A stretch of 64,000 nt of DNA from Flectonema sp. DT1601 (taxonomy: Eukaryota > Euglenozoa > Diplonemea > Diplonemida > Diplonemidae), in NCBI GenBank assembly GCA_964019425.1, contig OZ025809.1:789588-853587 (forward strand). Reading direction: 5' to 3'. Each line of letters starts with the position of its first letter. Position 1 is the stretch's first letter. Positions 41,920-52,710 of the stretch are shown in pieces. A program made the position numbers and the translations under genes. Below the pieces are notes generated by a model that was given only the letters and a program-made list of their open reading frames with translations, was not told where the DNA came from and did no database searches.

Positions 41920-43980
41920 ATGTTACGTCTAACTGTGGCCGCCGTGTCCACAGCAGTCTGCTATGCTGCAGGTGATGCCGAGATGTTACTGTCAGGACCA
42001 GGTGGGAATATTCTTCATTTAAATAAAGGAGAAGAGCCGAGAGCTAATACTGGTCCTGGCGCAGGACTTGTCAACGAAGAATTAGAAGCTGACGTTGTCA
42101 TCGCTGGCGGTGGATCTGCTGGTTTCGCAGCCGTCCTTGCAGCAGCAAGGAATGGTGTCAAAACTATAATTGTACACGCGAGGAAGGTCCTTGGGGGTAA
42201 TGCTAGCAGTGAATCAAAGCTTCACATGGTTGGTGCAGGTATTAACGGAGGCAGAGGAAAACAATTTCAATGCGAAGCCAGAGAAGGAGGCATCGTTGAA
42301 GAAATGTTTCTCCGCAACGCCGTCTCAAACCCTCAGAAGGCATCCACCTTAATGGACCTGACTATGTATTCGATGCTTAAAAATGAACCTAATGTCAAAA
42401 TTATATTAAATTCTGAAGTAGTTTCAGCCACTAAAAACGGAGAAACGATAACAACGGTAACAGCCCACAGTCAACTGGCTCAAAAATCATACACCATTAA
42501 GGCTCTGACATACATTGATGCCACTGGTGATGGTAGACTCGGAGCTGAAGCATTCTCTCCGTTTATTGTTGGAAGAGAAGCGAAAAGTCAATACAATGAA
42601 TCGCTTGCTCTCGACAAAGCAGATAATGAAGTTGAAGGTTCTTCATTTGCCTTTACGTCAGTTGACAATGGTGTGCCAATGGAATTTGATCCTCCATCGT
42701 GGATTAGAAAGTTCAATAAATCTGATTTCAAGTATCGTGGAATAGGTGCTATCGATTACGGGTACTGGTGGGTAGAGATTGCTTACCCATATAACACAGT
42801 CTTAGATAATAATATCATTCAAGATAAATTAATGGAAAACATCTTAGGTGTCTGGGACTACATTAAGAACTCTGGGAACTTTCCACACGCACAAAACAGA
42901 TCACTCGACTGGATTCAATGGTGGCCATGTAAACGTCAAGCAAGAAGATTTATTGCGAGATATATGATGACACAGAATGATATCCTTCCTGATATCTCTT
43001 CTAAAACACACTCTCCGACATTATTCCATGATCGTGTGTCGTATGGAGGATGGCCATTTGATTTACACAACCCAAAGGGAATCTACGACACATCTCATCC
43101 TCCAAACAGAGCAACAGGATTACCATTTATTTATAGTACTCCTCTCAGATCTCTTATTGCTCAAAATGTTTCTAACTTGTTCTTTGCTGGAAGATTAGCT
43201 GGATTTTCTCAAGTTGTATTTGGATCTCAAAGAGTAATGAAGACATGCACGACAATGGGTCAAGCTGTTGGTACTGCTGCAGCTTACTGTGTTAAGAAAG
43301 GTATTCAACCTGAAGTGTTAGCGTCTGCTCCTGCAGACTCTCCTGACATTTGGTCAATTCAGCAACAGTTGATTAGAGATGATGCTTTTGTTATTGGAAT
43401 ATACAATTCTGATCCTCGTGATCATGTTCTCAAATCAAACCGAATTCACGCGACTTCGACTTTTAATGAAGGAGCAGTTGATGGGTCTCCTGCTAATATT
43501 ATAACTGGACAGTCGAGAGCTGCTGGTGGAAAGTGTGCTGCTCCTGGTCAGTTCAAAGAAGGAACAAACAGATGGATCAGTGAAGCTATCCCAGCGGGTA
43601 TTACTATGGAATGGGACGTGGCTATTCCTGATGTCAGTCTAGTTGAAATCACCTTTGATACTGGTATGCATAGAAAACTAATGCTCAGTATGCGTGCCGT
43701 TGATTACAATGGTCAGTATTGGGGACCACAACCTGAAACTGTTAAGGACTATACGGTTGAGGTGTTGTCAGGTTCGAAATGGCATGTGGCAGAAACAATC
43801 ACAAAGAACTATTTAAGAAAAAGGGTTCACGACATCTCATCATTTATTAAATCTGAAAATATTGTTGTTTCTGCTCTTCGTATAAATGTAACTGCAACGA
43901 ATGGGTTTGACAAAGTTTCAATTCCTGAAATTCGTATGTACTGCTCTGGACAAGATGGTCCGTTCCCAACCAAATATTGA
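41920..43980 (+). CDS. Secreted FAD-dependent oxidoreductase (bacterial FAD_oxidored type)
   Basis: 686 residues, one exon. The N-terminus is a probable signal peptide (MLRLTVAAVSTAVCYA). The Rossmann FAD-binding motif is clear at about residues 59-80 (VVIAGGGSAGFAAVLAAARNG), followed by VLGGNASSESKLHM and, later, the second FAD signature YIDATGDGRLG and LFFAGRLAGFSQVVFGSQRVMKT (read as two adjoining pieces). The last ~170 residues form a beta-rich, discoidin-like module. This architecture is common in Planctomycetes and Bacteroidetes, where such enzymes sit in carbohydrate-utilisation loci. The substrate is unknown. The intronless gene and bacterial architecture make horizontal acquisition plausible. 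Its neighbour is a sialidase. Confidence 0.85.
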   Translation: MLRLTVAAVSTAVCYAAGDAEMLLSGPGGNILHLNKGEEPRANTGPGAGLVNEELEADVVIAGGGSAGFAAVLAAARNGVKTIIVHARKVLGGNASSESKLHMVGAGINGGRGKQFQCEAREGGIVEEMFLRNAVSNPQKASTLMDLTMYSMLKNEPNVKIILNSEVVSATKNGETITTVTAHSQLAQKSYTIKALTYIDATGDGRLGAEAFSPFIVGREAKSQYNESLALDKADNEVEGSSFAFTSVDNGVPMEFDPPSWIRKFNKSDFKYRGIGAIDYGYWWVEIAYPYNTVLDNNIIQDKLMENILGVWDYIKNSGNFPHAQNRSLDWIQWWPCKRQARRFIARYMMTQNDILPDISSKTHSPTLFHDRVSYGGWPFDLHNPKGIYDTSHPPNRATGLPFIYSTPLRSLIAQNVSNLFFAGRLAGFSQVVFGSQRVMKTCTTMGQAVGTAAAYCVKKGIQPEVLASAPADSPDIWSIQQQLIRDDAFVIGIYNSDPRDHVLKSNRIHATSTFNEGAVDGSPANIITGQSRAAGGKCAAPGQFKEGTNRWISEAIPAGITMEWDVAIPDVSLVEITFDTGMHRKLMLSMRAVDYNGQYWGPQPETVKDYTVEVLSGSKWHVAETITKNYLRKRVHDISSFIKSENIVVSALRINVTATNGFDKVSIPEIRMYCSGQDGPFPTKY

Positions 43981-44148
43981 TAAATTCAAACTTCTCCCTC
44001 TTTTCCACTTCACTCCCCAACCCCTCGACAACGTCTTCTGCTCGATAAGACAGAAATATATTTCCTTTTTGTGTCTTCTTTTTTTCCTAAACGTGCCTTT
44101 CTTTGAATAGTGACCATAATTTTTTTTATTTTCTGGCTTCTTAGGGAA

Positions 44149-44596
44149 AATTTACACTTGCAGTGAAAATCAGAAAGTACATTATTTCACTCCTGGGCTG
44201 AGCGTGAAGTTTTTTTACTTTATTTAATTGCACGCGGAGAGGATTTTTCTTACCAATATCAGTTGAATACGGGCAGCTATACTCAACATTTCTTTTTACC
44301 GGGGGCTCATTATTGGGGCAAGAGATTAGAGAGACCCTGCCTGTGGAGCAGCAGAGTGCACCGAAGCAGCCAAGGATGCAGGATGGACTCCTGAAGAGCC
44401 CGTAGACCGCCGGGGTGTAAATTTTCCCTTCGAAGCCTCCTATCGTAAAATAAAACGACGGTTTTAGATGCAGAATCAGATGCAGATTTTCACTTGTGGG
44501 TGGGTTTTTACCTCGTTTCATTACCACTCGCTTCGCTCGTGAGGTTAACACACTCGGTAAAAACCCACCCACGCGTGAAAATCAGACTATCTGATT
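44149..44596. mobile_element. Transposon-like element of family R-C with a foldback end
   Basis: AGGGAAAATTTACACTTG near 44149 is inverted as GTGTAAATTTTCCCT near 44416. From about 44481 the sequence folds on itself: GATTTTCAC, GGGTGGGTTTTTACC, an inner CTCGCTTCGCTCGTGAG hairpin, GGTAAAAACCCACCC, GTGAAAATC. Sequence at 44260..44500 matches 11736..12120 in inverted orientation. No transposase. A 143-codon minus-strand frame across it looks accidental. Confidence 0.65.
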
Positions 44597-44984
44597 TTCA
44601 TTAAATCAATAATTTTTTTTTTAATTTTTTTATTTATTTATTTAGTCAAGTACGTGTTAATACATGAAAATGTTATTATTATTTTTACATATAACGCAGT
44701 CTATTTAGACATAACCAGAAACTATTCTTTGATTCTGGTACAGCAACGTTTTCCTTCCCATGTTCACTGCGTGAGAATTATGGTGAGAACCTTAAAACTA
44801 CTGATTGGAATCGTGTTTCATGTGTTTTAGCGCCGAACCCGACGTTTCATCCTATAATTGGTAGTTCCATTGTGTATTCTTTGTCTTTATTTTGTGGTTT
44901 TCTGCCGATGAAAAAAAATATATGCAGACTACATATAGATCTGTCCTCATGGTTCTTTCATTTATTTGCAGTTATTTACTACCG

Positions 44985-45050
44985 CTGCCGCTGACAGTCC
45001 GAGACTGTTGTTCCTTTGAGCTTGGTAATACGGTATCGATTTACCCCCCC
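44985..45050 (+). repeat. Dispersed repeat R-F, copy 2 (diverged)
   Basis: GCTGCCGCTGACAGTC, GACTGTTGTTCCTTTGAGC and ACGGTATC...TTACC correspond to the other copies, with a ~10-nt deletion. Homology continues upstream to about 44960. Confidence 0.65.
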
Positions 45051-45241
45051 CCCATCCTTTCTTCCTTTTGTTTTGTTTCTTCGTTTACTAATAATTAATT
45101 TTTTAATTACATTACCTGTTCCAGGAAGAACGAATAATAATCAGCGTAAGCAGTAGGCAGTTATCCACCTTTTTTTTATGTCAAGTCATATATATGTAGG
45201 TATGGAAACACATTATCTCTTTTCGTTAGTATTTTAATAAC

Positions 45242-46534
45242 ATGGCAGTGTCGATTCTAATCACTGCTTTGGCAGTGGCACTCTCTCCGAGATGTCAACT
45301 AATGGCTGATCAATGGTGTAATTCAGATATAAGATGCTCAAACTCTATGAAACACACAGACTTGTTGGCACGCAATTCAACGTCTCACAACAACAGTACA
45401 TCAGAGTGGAGGTGTTATGGAAAAGAAAGTCTATCGCCAGACGAGAATCGTTATCTCAATGGGACTCACTATTGTACGAGAGGTGTGGAATTGAGAGCGT
45501 TGATTGATTCGTGTGAAGCATCTCCGGAAACAAGTTTTGTTGAAGTTTTCACTCCCTTTGAAGGAGGCTATCCTTGTATTAGAATCCCCGCTATCATTCG
45601 AATGCCACAATTAAACCGAATTATTGCCTTTGCTGAATGCCGTAACTGGACAGGTGATGGCTGCATACCAACACCACCAAATGGAGTAAACGTTACTACG
45701 AATCCTAACAGAGATGTCTGTATGAAGTATTCTGATGATGGTGGCGTTCAGTGGTCTGAATTGTTAGTAATCCTCAGAGCTTCTCAGCAACCGACACCCG
45801 TCTACAGTGTTCGTTATAATATGGCTGTTTTACAATACGTGAGCAGAGTTGATAATTTGGTTTATCAATCGACTTCTGTTGATGGAATCGTTTGGTCGAA
45901 GCCAACAAAAGTAAGCGTCCCAAGCTCACAAGTAGGACCTGGACCAGGATTGGAACTCTCTGATGGGAATCTTGTATTTATTGGTCACAATAGTGATTAT
46001 GCTTATGACAGTGTTTGGTATGGTGGTCTTAACGCAGGACAATACACTCTTTCGGCTAACAGCACGTCAACATTATACGGAATGAATGAGGCTTCTATCA
46101 CTCAGCTTCCATCTGGGATCTTAATGGCTAATATGAGAAATAGGAATTATAGTCAGTGTTCTTGCAGAGGATTCTCTCTTTCACATGATGGTGGTGTGAC
46201 GTGGTCTTTGGTTGAGTTTGATAAAGAATTGATTGATCCGGTTAATCAGGCATCTATTGTAACAAATATTGATCAAAAAATATTATTCGCAAACTCTGCG
46301 TCTACGACTGGTCGGGTTAATGGAACGCTTTCTGTTGGAGAAGAAATTAAAACTTCCGGTTTTGTGAAATGGAACAGTCGAACTATGCTGTGGAATGGTG
46401 CCTTTGCATACTCCTGCCTCACTACTCTTGGAGCTGCTCGTTCTGTTGGTCTTCTTTGGGAAACTAACGGACCTCAATGCCAGGATCTCAATGATGCTTC
46501 TTGTAGAACTGTTTATTCTCATCTGACATATTAG
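45242..46534 (+). CDS. Exo-alpha-sialidase (GH33-like, secreted)
   Basis: 430 residues with a signal peptide (MAVSILITALAVALSP). The catalytic region starts with FEGGYPCIRIPAII (the RIP motif, arginine-triad Arg) and FAECRNW. Asp-box repeats are seen: YSDDGGVQWS, TSVDGIVWS and LSHDGGVTWS. Near the C-terminus FAYSCLTTLG fits the nucleophile-Tyr segment (compare CAYSDL in human NEU2). The following GLLWETNG corresponds to the conserved G-x-LYE but has Trp for Tyr. Many N-glycosylation sequons support an extracellular location. It would cleave terminal sialic acids from host or prey glycoconjugates. The short C-terminus leaves no lectin domain. Confidence 0.88.
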   Translation: MAVSILITALAVALSPRCQLMADQWCNSDIRCSNSMKHTDLLARNSTSHNNSTSEWRCYGKESLSPDENRYLNGTHYCTRGVELRALIDSCEASPETSFVEVFTPFEGGYPCIRIPAIIRMPQLNRIIAFAECRNWTGDGCIPTPPNGVNVTTNPNRDVCMKYSDDGGVQWSELLVILRASQQPTPVYSVRYNMAVLQYVSRVDNLVYQSTSVDGIVWSKPTKVSVPSSQVGPGPGLELSDGNLVFIGHNSDYAYDSVWYGGLNAGQYTLSANSTSTLYGMNEASITQLPSGILMANMRNRNYSQCSCRGFSLSHDGGVTWSLVEFDKELIDPVNQASIVTNIDQKILFANSASTTGRVNGTLSVGEEIKTSGFVKWNSRTMLWNGAFAYSCLTTLGAARSVGLLWETNGPQCQDLNDASCRTVYSHLTY

Positions 46535-47349
46535 TATTGTCTTGCTCTCTCCAAGGCTCGTTTAAGGAAGAGCCTTCTCTTTTCCTCCTCAAGAAAGTAA
46601 TTATAATTTAGCAAACACTCGTGATAGCATAAGGCTGCAACCCGTTAGTTTATTGTCGTTATGTATGTGAGACTTAACGATAAAGCTAATTGATTTTTCG
46701 GAGAATGCTTCAATGTATGTTTCGTAGTCACTGCAGACTTCGTACCCGCGTTTTGAGGAGTAAAATGATAATAAAAAAATAAATGCCCCCTTGTCAACGT
46801 TTTTCATTTTTTTTTTTTTTTTTTTTCCCCTAAATTTCTTTATAGAAAGGGAAGATACTTCCCTAGACTTTGTCAACGTTTCCGCTTTCTTTCTTAAGCT
46901 GTTCCCTATTGGTAGCTGTTCCTATCAATGCAGGGAACAGAATGAGATAATGATTAAAATAAGTGATTTGTTGTTCTTTTTTAATTGGTCACCTTATTAA
47001 CGTCTTATTCTTCTGATAACCGCGAAACTGTCAAACTTTGACTTTAAACCAGAGTTGGTATCCAGATTCAACGTTTTATTTTTCTTTGTTTTGTTCTGAC
47101 TACATAACCTGACCACTAGTGATCTAATCATTGAGGGGAATCACTTTAAGCAAAATGCGAGAAGTTTATTTCTTATTATTTAGTGGTTTGGGGGTTTAAA
47201 ACGTAACCAACCCTTTAAAAGGTGTTAACTACCAACGTCTGTTATAAATATATATTTTGTTTTGTTTTTTTGCTTGAGTTACGATAAAGTAATCGAAGCA
47301 TTGTACTTTTTCTTTTTTTTTTAAAAATACAACTCTATTTCACCTGACG

Positions 47350-47390
47350 TTCGAGTGTCCTTCAACAAGTACTCTGCGGCATGTTGGGTT
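47350..47390 (-). repeat. Fragment R-D coding debris, copy 2
   Basis: The minus strand reads QHAAEYLLKDTR. See 12760..12838. Confidence 0.5.
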
Positions 47391-47846
47391 CGCTAATATG
47401 AACTACAGGTGAAAGATCTATTTGACCATTTTGCTGTTTTTTTTGTCCTTTTTTTGATTTATGAGTTACGATAGAGCAATCTAATAACTGCACTCCTTTT
47501 TTAATAATAAAAAAAATCTATTTCACCTCCCAGGGTAAATATTCTGTTTCTGACTACCTTGCGATGGGAAGCACGTGTCCTACTCTAACTACGTCAAGAT
47601 TCACTATTTCCTCCCCCTTCCCCCTTTTTTTATTGTTTTCTTTTTTATTGTTGATTTGGTATCTAAATACCAATCACAATCACTCACATTCTGAGGTGAG
47701 TCTATTTGTGTTATTTATTTTCTGATCGTTTTGTGGAAATGTTACTTAATAACGTCTCACAACACAAACACATTATGTGACCCTTTTGTTTTCGTGTGAT
47801 ATGAAATATCAAAAGACAGGGTTTTGCTTGTTGTATTATTTTTTTT

Positions 47847-47863
47847 TTATTTATTTATTACAG
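47847..47863 (+). promoter_or_regulatory. Candidate trans-splice acceptor upstream of FkbM-type gene
   Basis: TTTTTATTTATTTATTACAG, 27 nt before the ATG. Confidence 0.45.
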
Positions 47864-47890
47864 AAGACTGTGTATTATTAAAAAAAAAAA

Positions 47891-49988
47891 ATGAAGTCTC
47901 GGACGACTTTTGGCCAACGGCTTCCAATACTCGCCGGAGTGTTGACGGGAGCAATGATTGGATTCGCTATATCAGGAGCCGTGTATTCTGGTAGCGTTGA
48001 AAAACCAACAGCAATGTTGGAAGATGAAGTCGCAGCTATTCAGATGGAGTTGGATATGAAGAATGACGAGTTGAGCAAGATGAGAGATGTTGTTAGTCGG
48101 GTACGGAGGAATTTTGGTCACAAGTATAAACAAGCCCAATCTCAACAAAAACCATGTGATACCATACCCCAACAACCACACGTTCAACAAGTTATAACAA
48201 AACAAGATCCAGCGGTAAACCCGTCAGCAATTATAACACCAGACGCATTCCTTGCTTTGAGTACCTCTGAGAGAGCAACACTTTTGAAATCACATGAATG
48301 TCTCCAGACTGCTGATGGTCGTCACATGTTCGTAAAAACACAAAAACCAACTAATTGGGTGTTATCAATACCTTGTATGGTTGATTCTCGTGATAGACTA
48401 CTTCAGTCAATTTTTGATCAAATTCAAATCGATGATAAATCCTATGTCGATGTCTTGTTTCCTGGAGGGAGCGCTGAAAAATCAAGTTTCATCCCACAAG
48501 GATTCATGGGAAAAGTAGTTTCTTTAGAATCAGTCTCTGACGTGTCCGCATTGAAGTCAAATGATGTGGAAGCAAAGCACGATGTGATGATCATTGCTGC
48601 AGGTTGTAAAGCTTTTTGGGGACTCAGAGCTGTATTAGATGCTGACTTCCGCCCGAGAGTTATTGTTGTTCACCCGACTGCTAAGTTAGGAGGACAAGCA
48701 CTAGCTGTACCACTCCAATCTCAGTGTACTAATAATTTAGATGCCTCTGCATCAGGTTATCACCGACTTGCTGAATGCAATGGATATAAACTAGCCTACT
48801 GCAACTCTGCTGGCGATGAGTGTGTTATGATTCTCGGCACTGAACTTCTTGGGCTTAAGCTTCCAGGTATGGAACCTGCCATCGCATTCGACACTACTGT
48901 TAAAGCAATTTTATCAAATGTTGGGACCTGTGATGAAATTATAAACCATGAACACATGGTGTCTACTCCTGCCCCAGCACCAACATGTCCAGAAGGTAAA
49001 CAACCAGCAAAGTCACGTACGCAGAATCCATTTTTTCTTTGTCTTCATGACAGTGGTGATATGATTTCTGATGTTTTTAGACGTCAAGGGTATTGGCAAG
49101 ACTGCGCCGGACTTCCAGGTTACGTCAGCCTCGTCAAGAAAATCTACAACATTGAGCAGGCTGTTGCAGTCGACATTGGTGGGAATATTGGTTCTTGCGC
49201 TATGCAGGTTGCCAGTGAGGTATAAACTCAAATTCTTTATCTCAAATTCGGCATTTTCAAAAAAAAAAAAATAAATAAAAAACAGGGAACCAAAATGACA
49301 GCATTTGAACCTCTCTCCAGAAACTACAAGCGATTCGAAGCCTCCATAGCCATTAACAAATACACTCACGTTAACCTCGTTAAAATGGGAGCTGCCAGTT
49401 CTCCTCGGTATGTTTTTTTCCTTTCAAATTTCCTTAAATAAAATAGAGAGAACAAGAAATCTCTTAAATATAAAATAACACAGTGAAGCAACCATCAAAA
49501 TGGAAGTTGGTCAAAAGGGCGGAGCCAACTTCGGTAACAGCATCATAACCAACGGGAGTGCATCTGACACAGTGCACTTGTTTCATGGACGTAAATCAAA
49601 GTGGTTTGAAGAAACTATTCAAATCACAACTGTTGATACTCACGTAAAGGAACACGTTCACTTTATGAAATTAGATTGTCAAGGTCATGAAATGGAAGCT
49701 TTGTTAGGAGCCAGTAACTTAATTAAAGAACACGGTGTCGATGTCATTCGTACTGAGTTTGATCCGCCTTTCATCAAAGCATCAGGACACAGTGCAACTG
49801 AATTGCTTACATTTTTAACTGATAATGGATTTGTTGTTTTGAAGGATGGTAGACAAGTCTTACCAGATACTTTCACTACTTTGGAGAGCCATTATGATAG
49901 GGAATCTCGCGCTGGTCGTCCTGTTCCAGAGATATTTGCAGTTAATAAGAAGACAATTCCAGAATCTTACTACGGACAGTTCCGTTAG
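47891..49988 (+). CDS. Type II membrane FkbM-type methyltransferase with two methyltransferase-like regions (3 exons)
   Basis: Exons 47891..49219, 49286..49407 and 49484..49988 join in frame to 651 residues. The introns are GTATAA...AAACAG and GTATGT...CACAG. Residues ~11-33 form a single transmembrane helix (LPILAGVLTGAMIGFAISG), followed by a coiled-coil stem, which is typical of Golgi type II enzymes. The C-terminal ~230 residues are an FkbM domain: SAM-binding AVDIGGNIGSCAMQVASE, TAFEPLSRNY, then HFMKLDCQGHEMEALLGA and IRTEFDPPF. Residues ~190-320 look like the C-terminal half of a related methyltransferase (FWGLRAVLDADFRPRVIVV, then YHRLAECNGYKLAYCNSAGDE) without its SAM motif, so probably a non-catalytic duplicate. 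FkbM enzymes O-methylate sugars or polyketides. Glycan methylation is the natural guess. Confidence 0.8.
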
Positions 49989-50382
49989 GTTGTTGTTACT
50001 TTTACTAACGATGCGTATTAACCAATCGGTGACTGAGAAAGTTGGAGTTAATCAGAGAGTATAATTGCTGTGCAATCATCTGTTTTTTATTTCTAACAAA
50101 ATAGTGAAGCTTCTGTGGAAAAAGCTTTTTTTTATTTTTTATTTATGTCATTTTCTTGCTGTATTTGCAGTTTTTTTGTAAAGGATTTTTTTTTTTTTTT
50201 TTTTGAAAGAATTTATTGTCGTCTTTCTCTGATGTTAGGCGACCAAATTCACAACGAGCAGAACTGAATTCCTGAACAGAACTCATCACACCATCGCTCT
50301 GCCAAGCTGGCAAACAGAAATTTCTTAACTGAAGGTCTTCGTTTGTAGTTTACTTGAGGGAGATGAAGCACCCATCCCAATA

Positions 50383-50421
<39 letters not shown>

Positions 50422-51352
50422 TATTTTAAATGAAAAAAAAAAAAAAAAACCAAACGAGAAAAGAGAGAGATATAGAGAGGCAGAGAACGAAGGTAAATTT
50501 ACGCTGTGATTGCTATTTTACTGTTTGAAAAAAGAAGATAAGTATAGTGTAGTAACTTCCCTCTAGCTAAGTTTCACACGGATCGCACAGTTACCTTTTT
50601 TTTTTATATACCTTGTATGATTGTGCTCACTCCCCGCCAGCCTCATTTTCCTTCACATTATTTGTTATATTTTTGCTGACATGCGCTGGGGCAGATCGAA
50701 CTCTGTTTACTACAGAGTTCAAAAAAAAAAATTAAAAAAAAAAAAAAAAATATCAACCTGAACCAAGGACGAACCGATCTGCGCCAGTCGCCGTGTCTGT
50801 TGTGTGTTTGGTATTTAATAAACTAATATTTATATTTAATGGCGTTCATCGACTCACGTCCAGACGAAACATCTTCGATTTTTTCTACTTGAAAAATTGC
50901 TGACTGGCAAGATGTGTGCTCTACAGAGGCAGAGAAAAAAAAAAAAAAAAAAAACAAGCTTAGCTTGGAAATGGAATTTTTTTTAAATCACAAACCCGCA
51001 TTTCTTAATGTCAGTCCGTGGTATTGGAATTTCTATCTTTTTTGGAATTTTTATTCTTGCTTTTTTTTTTGTTGTTGTTGTTTTTTTGTTGTCCTCTTTT
51101 TCCACGTGTTGCATTTCCTCAAAGTGGGTACAACGCAATAAAGCTTGCAGCCCTTTGCAGAACAAGTTTAATTTTTCTAAATAAAAAAAAAACAGATTTA
51201 GAAAAAAATTATTTTTCCCTTCAGATACACAATGTCGCCACGATGATCGTATGGGGAAAAGAAAAAAAAAAAATTGTACAAGAAGTACTGCTGTTGTGTT
51301 CCTGTTATAGTGAAAATTATTGTTTTTTTTTTTCCAGACTTTTTATTATTTA
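49989..51352. other. Intergenic with homopolymer runs
   Basis: Long T and A runs (50187, 50384, 50434, 50720, 50936). Inverted ACTCTGTTTACTACAGAGT near 50700 is a short hairpin. TTTTTTTTTTTTCCAG ends at 51337, 15 nt before the next ATG. Confidence 0.45.
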
Positions 51353-51880
51353 ATGTTGCGGAGGGTACTCACTGTAAGATCGCAACCACAGCGAAGATGG
51401 TGTTCAAAATTCGTTGCTTGGAAGGGAAAGCAATACGAAGACATGACTAATGAAGAACTTGAGGCTGCGGAAACTTACGAAAGTAAACGATGGATACGTA
51501 AGAAGTGGCCGTTTGTCGTGCTTGCTGCTGGACTCATATTCTTATGGATCCCTGAGTACACAAAGTTTTATTGGCATTTACGTTTACAATTTTTAGTTCA
51601 CGAAATGTATTGGAAAATGATGCTGCCTAAAGAAGAAGCAGACTCCCTTATAAAAGAAAAACTACTCGGCGTTCCTCCAGAGAGGCGTTCTGTTCAGAAT
51701 CCACTTGCTGCCTGTCCGATAAGAGAGACGGACCCCAACCAGTTTAAAGAAGCTCAACTTAGAGGACTTCCTCAGGGTCATCCAGGGGCTGATAGGCGTC
51801 CTCAACAGGATGGTCCAAATCCGTTTGCCATGGGAATCGTGCAGGCGATTGATGATTTAAAGAATACGAAGCCTTCTTGA
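51353..51880 (+). CDS. Small mitochondrial inner-membrane-type protein, unknown family
   Basis: 175 residues from the ATG at 51353, which follows a TTTCCAG acceptor-like site. An upstream in-frame ATG gives only poly-Phe. The N-terminus MLRRVLTVRSQPQRRWCSKF is Arg/Ser-rich with no acidic residues, a good mitochondrial presequence. One transmembrane helix is at about residues 58-76 (WPFVVLAAGLIFLWIP). The C-terminal half is hydrophilic and Pro/Gln-rich. This layout resembles single-pass respiratory-complex or assembly subunits. I cannot assign a family. Confidence 0.65.
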   Translation: MLRRVLTVRSQPQRRWCSKFVAWKGKQYEDMTNEELEAAETYESKRWIRKKWPFVVLAAGLIFLWIPEYTKFYWHLRLQFLVHEMYWKMMLPKEEADSLIKEKLLGVPPERRSVQNPLAACPIRETDPNQFKEAQLRGLPQGHPGADRRPQQDGPNPFAMGIVQAIDDLKNTKPS

Positions 51881-52710
51881 GATTAGTACCGACGACCAGG
51901 CAGCTAATTTATTGAACTTCTTGTGAGACTACCGACGAAGACAAACTTTTGTGGCGTTTTTATTTAGCTCCCGTCACTCTAGCTTTGTTAATACGTAACC
52001 TCTATGATAGTAGACGCTCTTCCTCTGTGGGATTGCAGCTTACCAATGCGTGTTGTTCCGCTGGGCTATCGGACAAAACTGGCCTTGATTTCCCATTTTA
52101 CAGATCCATCCTCCGAATCCACAGCTTTGTGTTGTGTTTTGACAGAAATTGGAAGTATTTTTTCGATTGCTTGTTATCGAAAAAAAAAAAAAAAAAAAAA
52201 AAAGAAGATTACCTCCTCCCTCTTTGTAACTCCTATTTTTAGTGCTCAACTGATGTAGACAAGGAGTTGATGCACCGATACAAAATATTCGTGTTTTCCA
52301 CGACTATTCCCTTTCAGTGGGTGTTATCATCCATTAAGATACAGGCGGCTACTTAAGGTTTCATCCATTCATTGTTGGATGAAGGAATGTCTTTTTCTTT
52401 CTTTATTTCGAGGGGAAAAAAAAAAAAAAAAAAAAAAAAAATCTATCACAAATAGCAACACTATGCCCTTCCGGACTCGATTCCGTGGAGAGTTGCTATG
52501 AGGAGATGATTGGGAAAAATTCAAATTCATTGAGATGATTGGAGTTTTAAAAAAAACAACAACAACAACTCTTCTCTTATTCGGTCATTCCTTACAACAG
52601 TTTTTACTATTACCTATTCCTAGCATAGTCAGACCACTAATAATCTTGAATCTTAGTTTTTTTAACCAGAAAAAAAAAAAAAAAAAAAAAAAGAACATCA
52701 CCCAGCAATC
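51881..52710. other. Intergenic
   Basis: A runs at about 52180, 52416 and 52671. TTTTTTTAACCAG ends at 52669, 41 nt before the next ATG. No gene seen. Confidence 0.45.

Larger units (their letters stand above)
43981..45241. other. Intergenic with transposon-like repeat and R-F copy
   Basis: Apart from the repeats at 44149..44596 and 44985..45050 no gene is seen. CTCTTTTCGTTAG ends 12 nt before the sialidase ATG. Confidence 0.5.
46535..47890. other. Intergenic
   Basis: T and A runs, fragment R-D at 47350..47390, and at 47847..47863 a T-rich tract ending TTATTACAG, 27 nt before the next ATG. No gene seen. Confidence 0.45.

Noticed and set aside
44141-44572. 143-codon minus-strand gene
   Set aside because: It runs across inverted repeats of a transposon-like element and its protein has no recognisable domain or normal composition.
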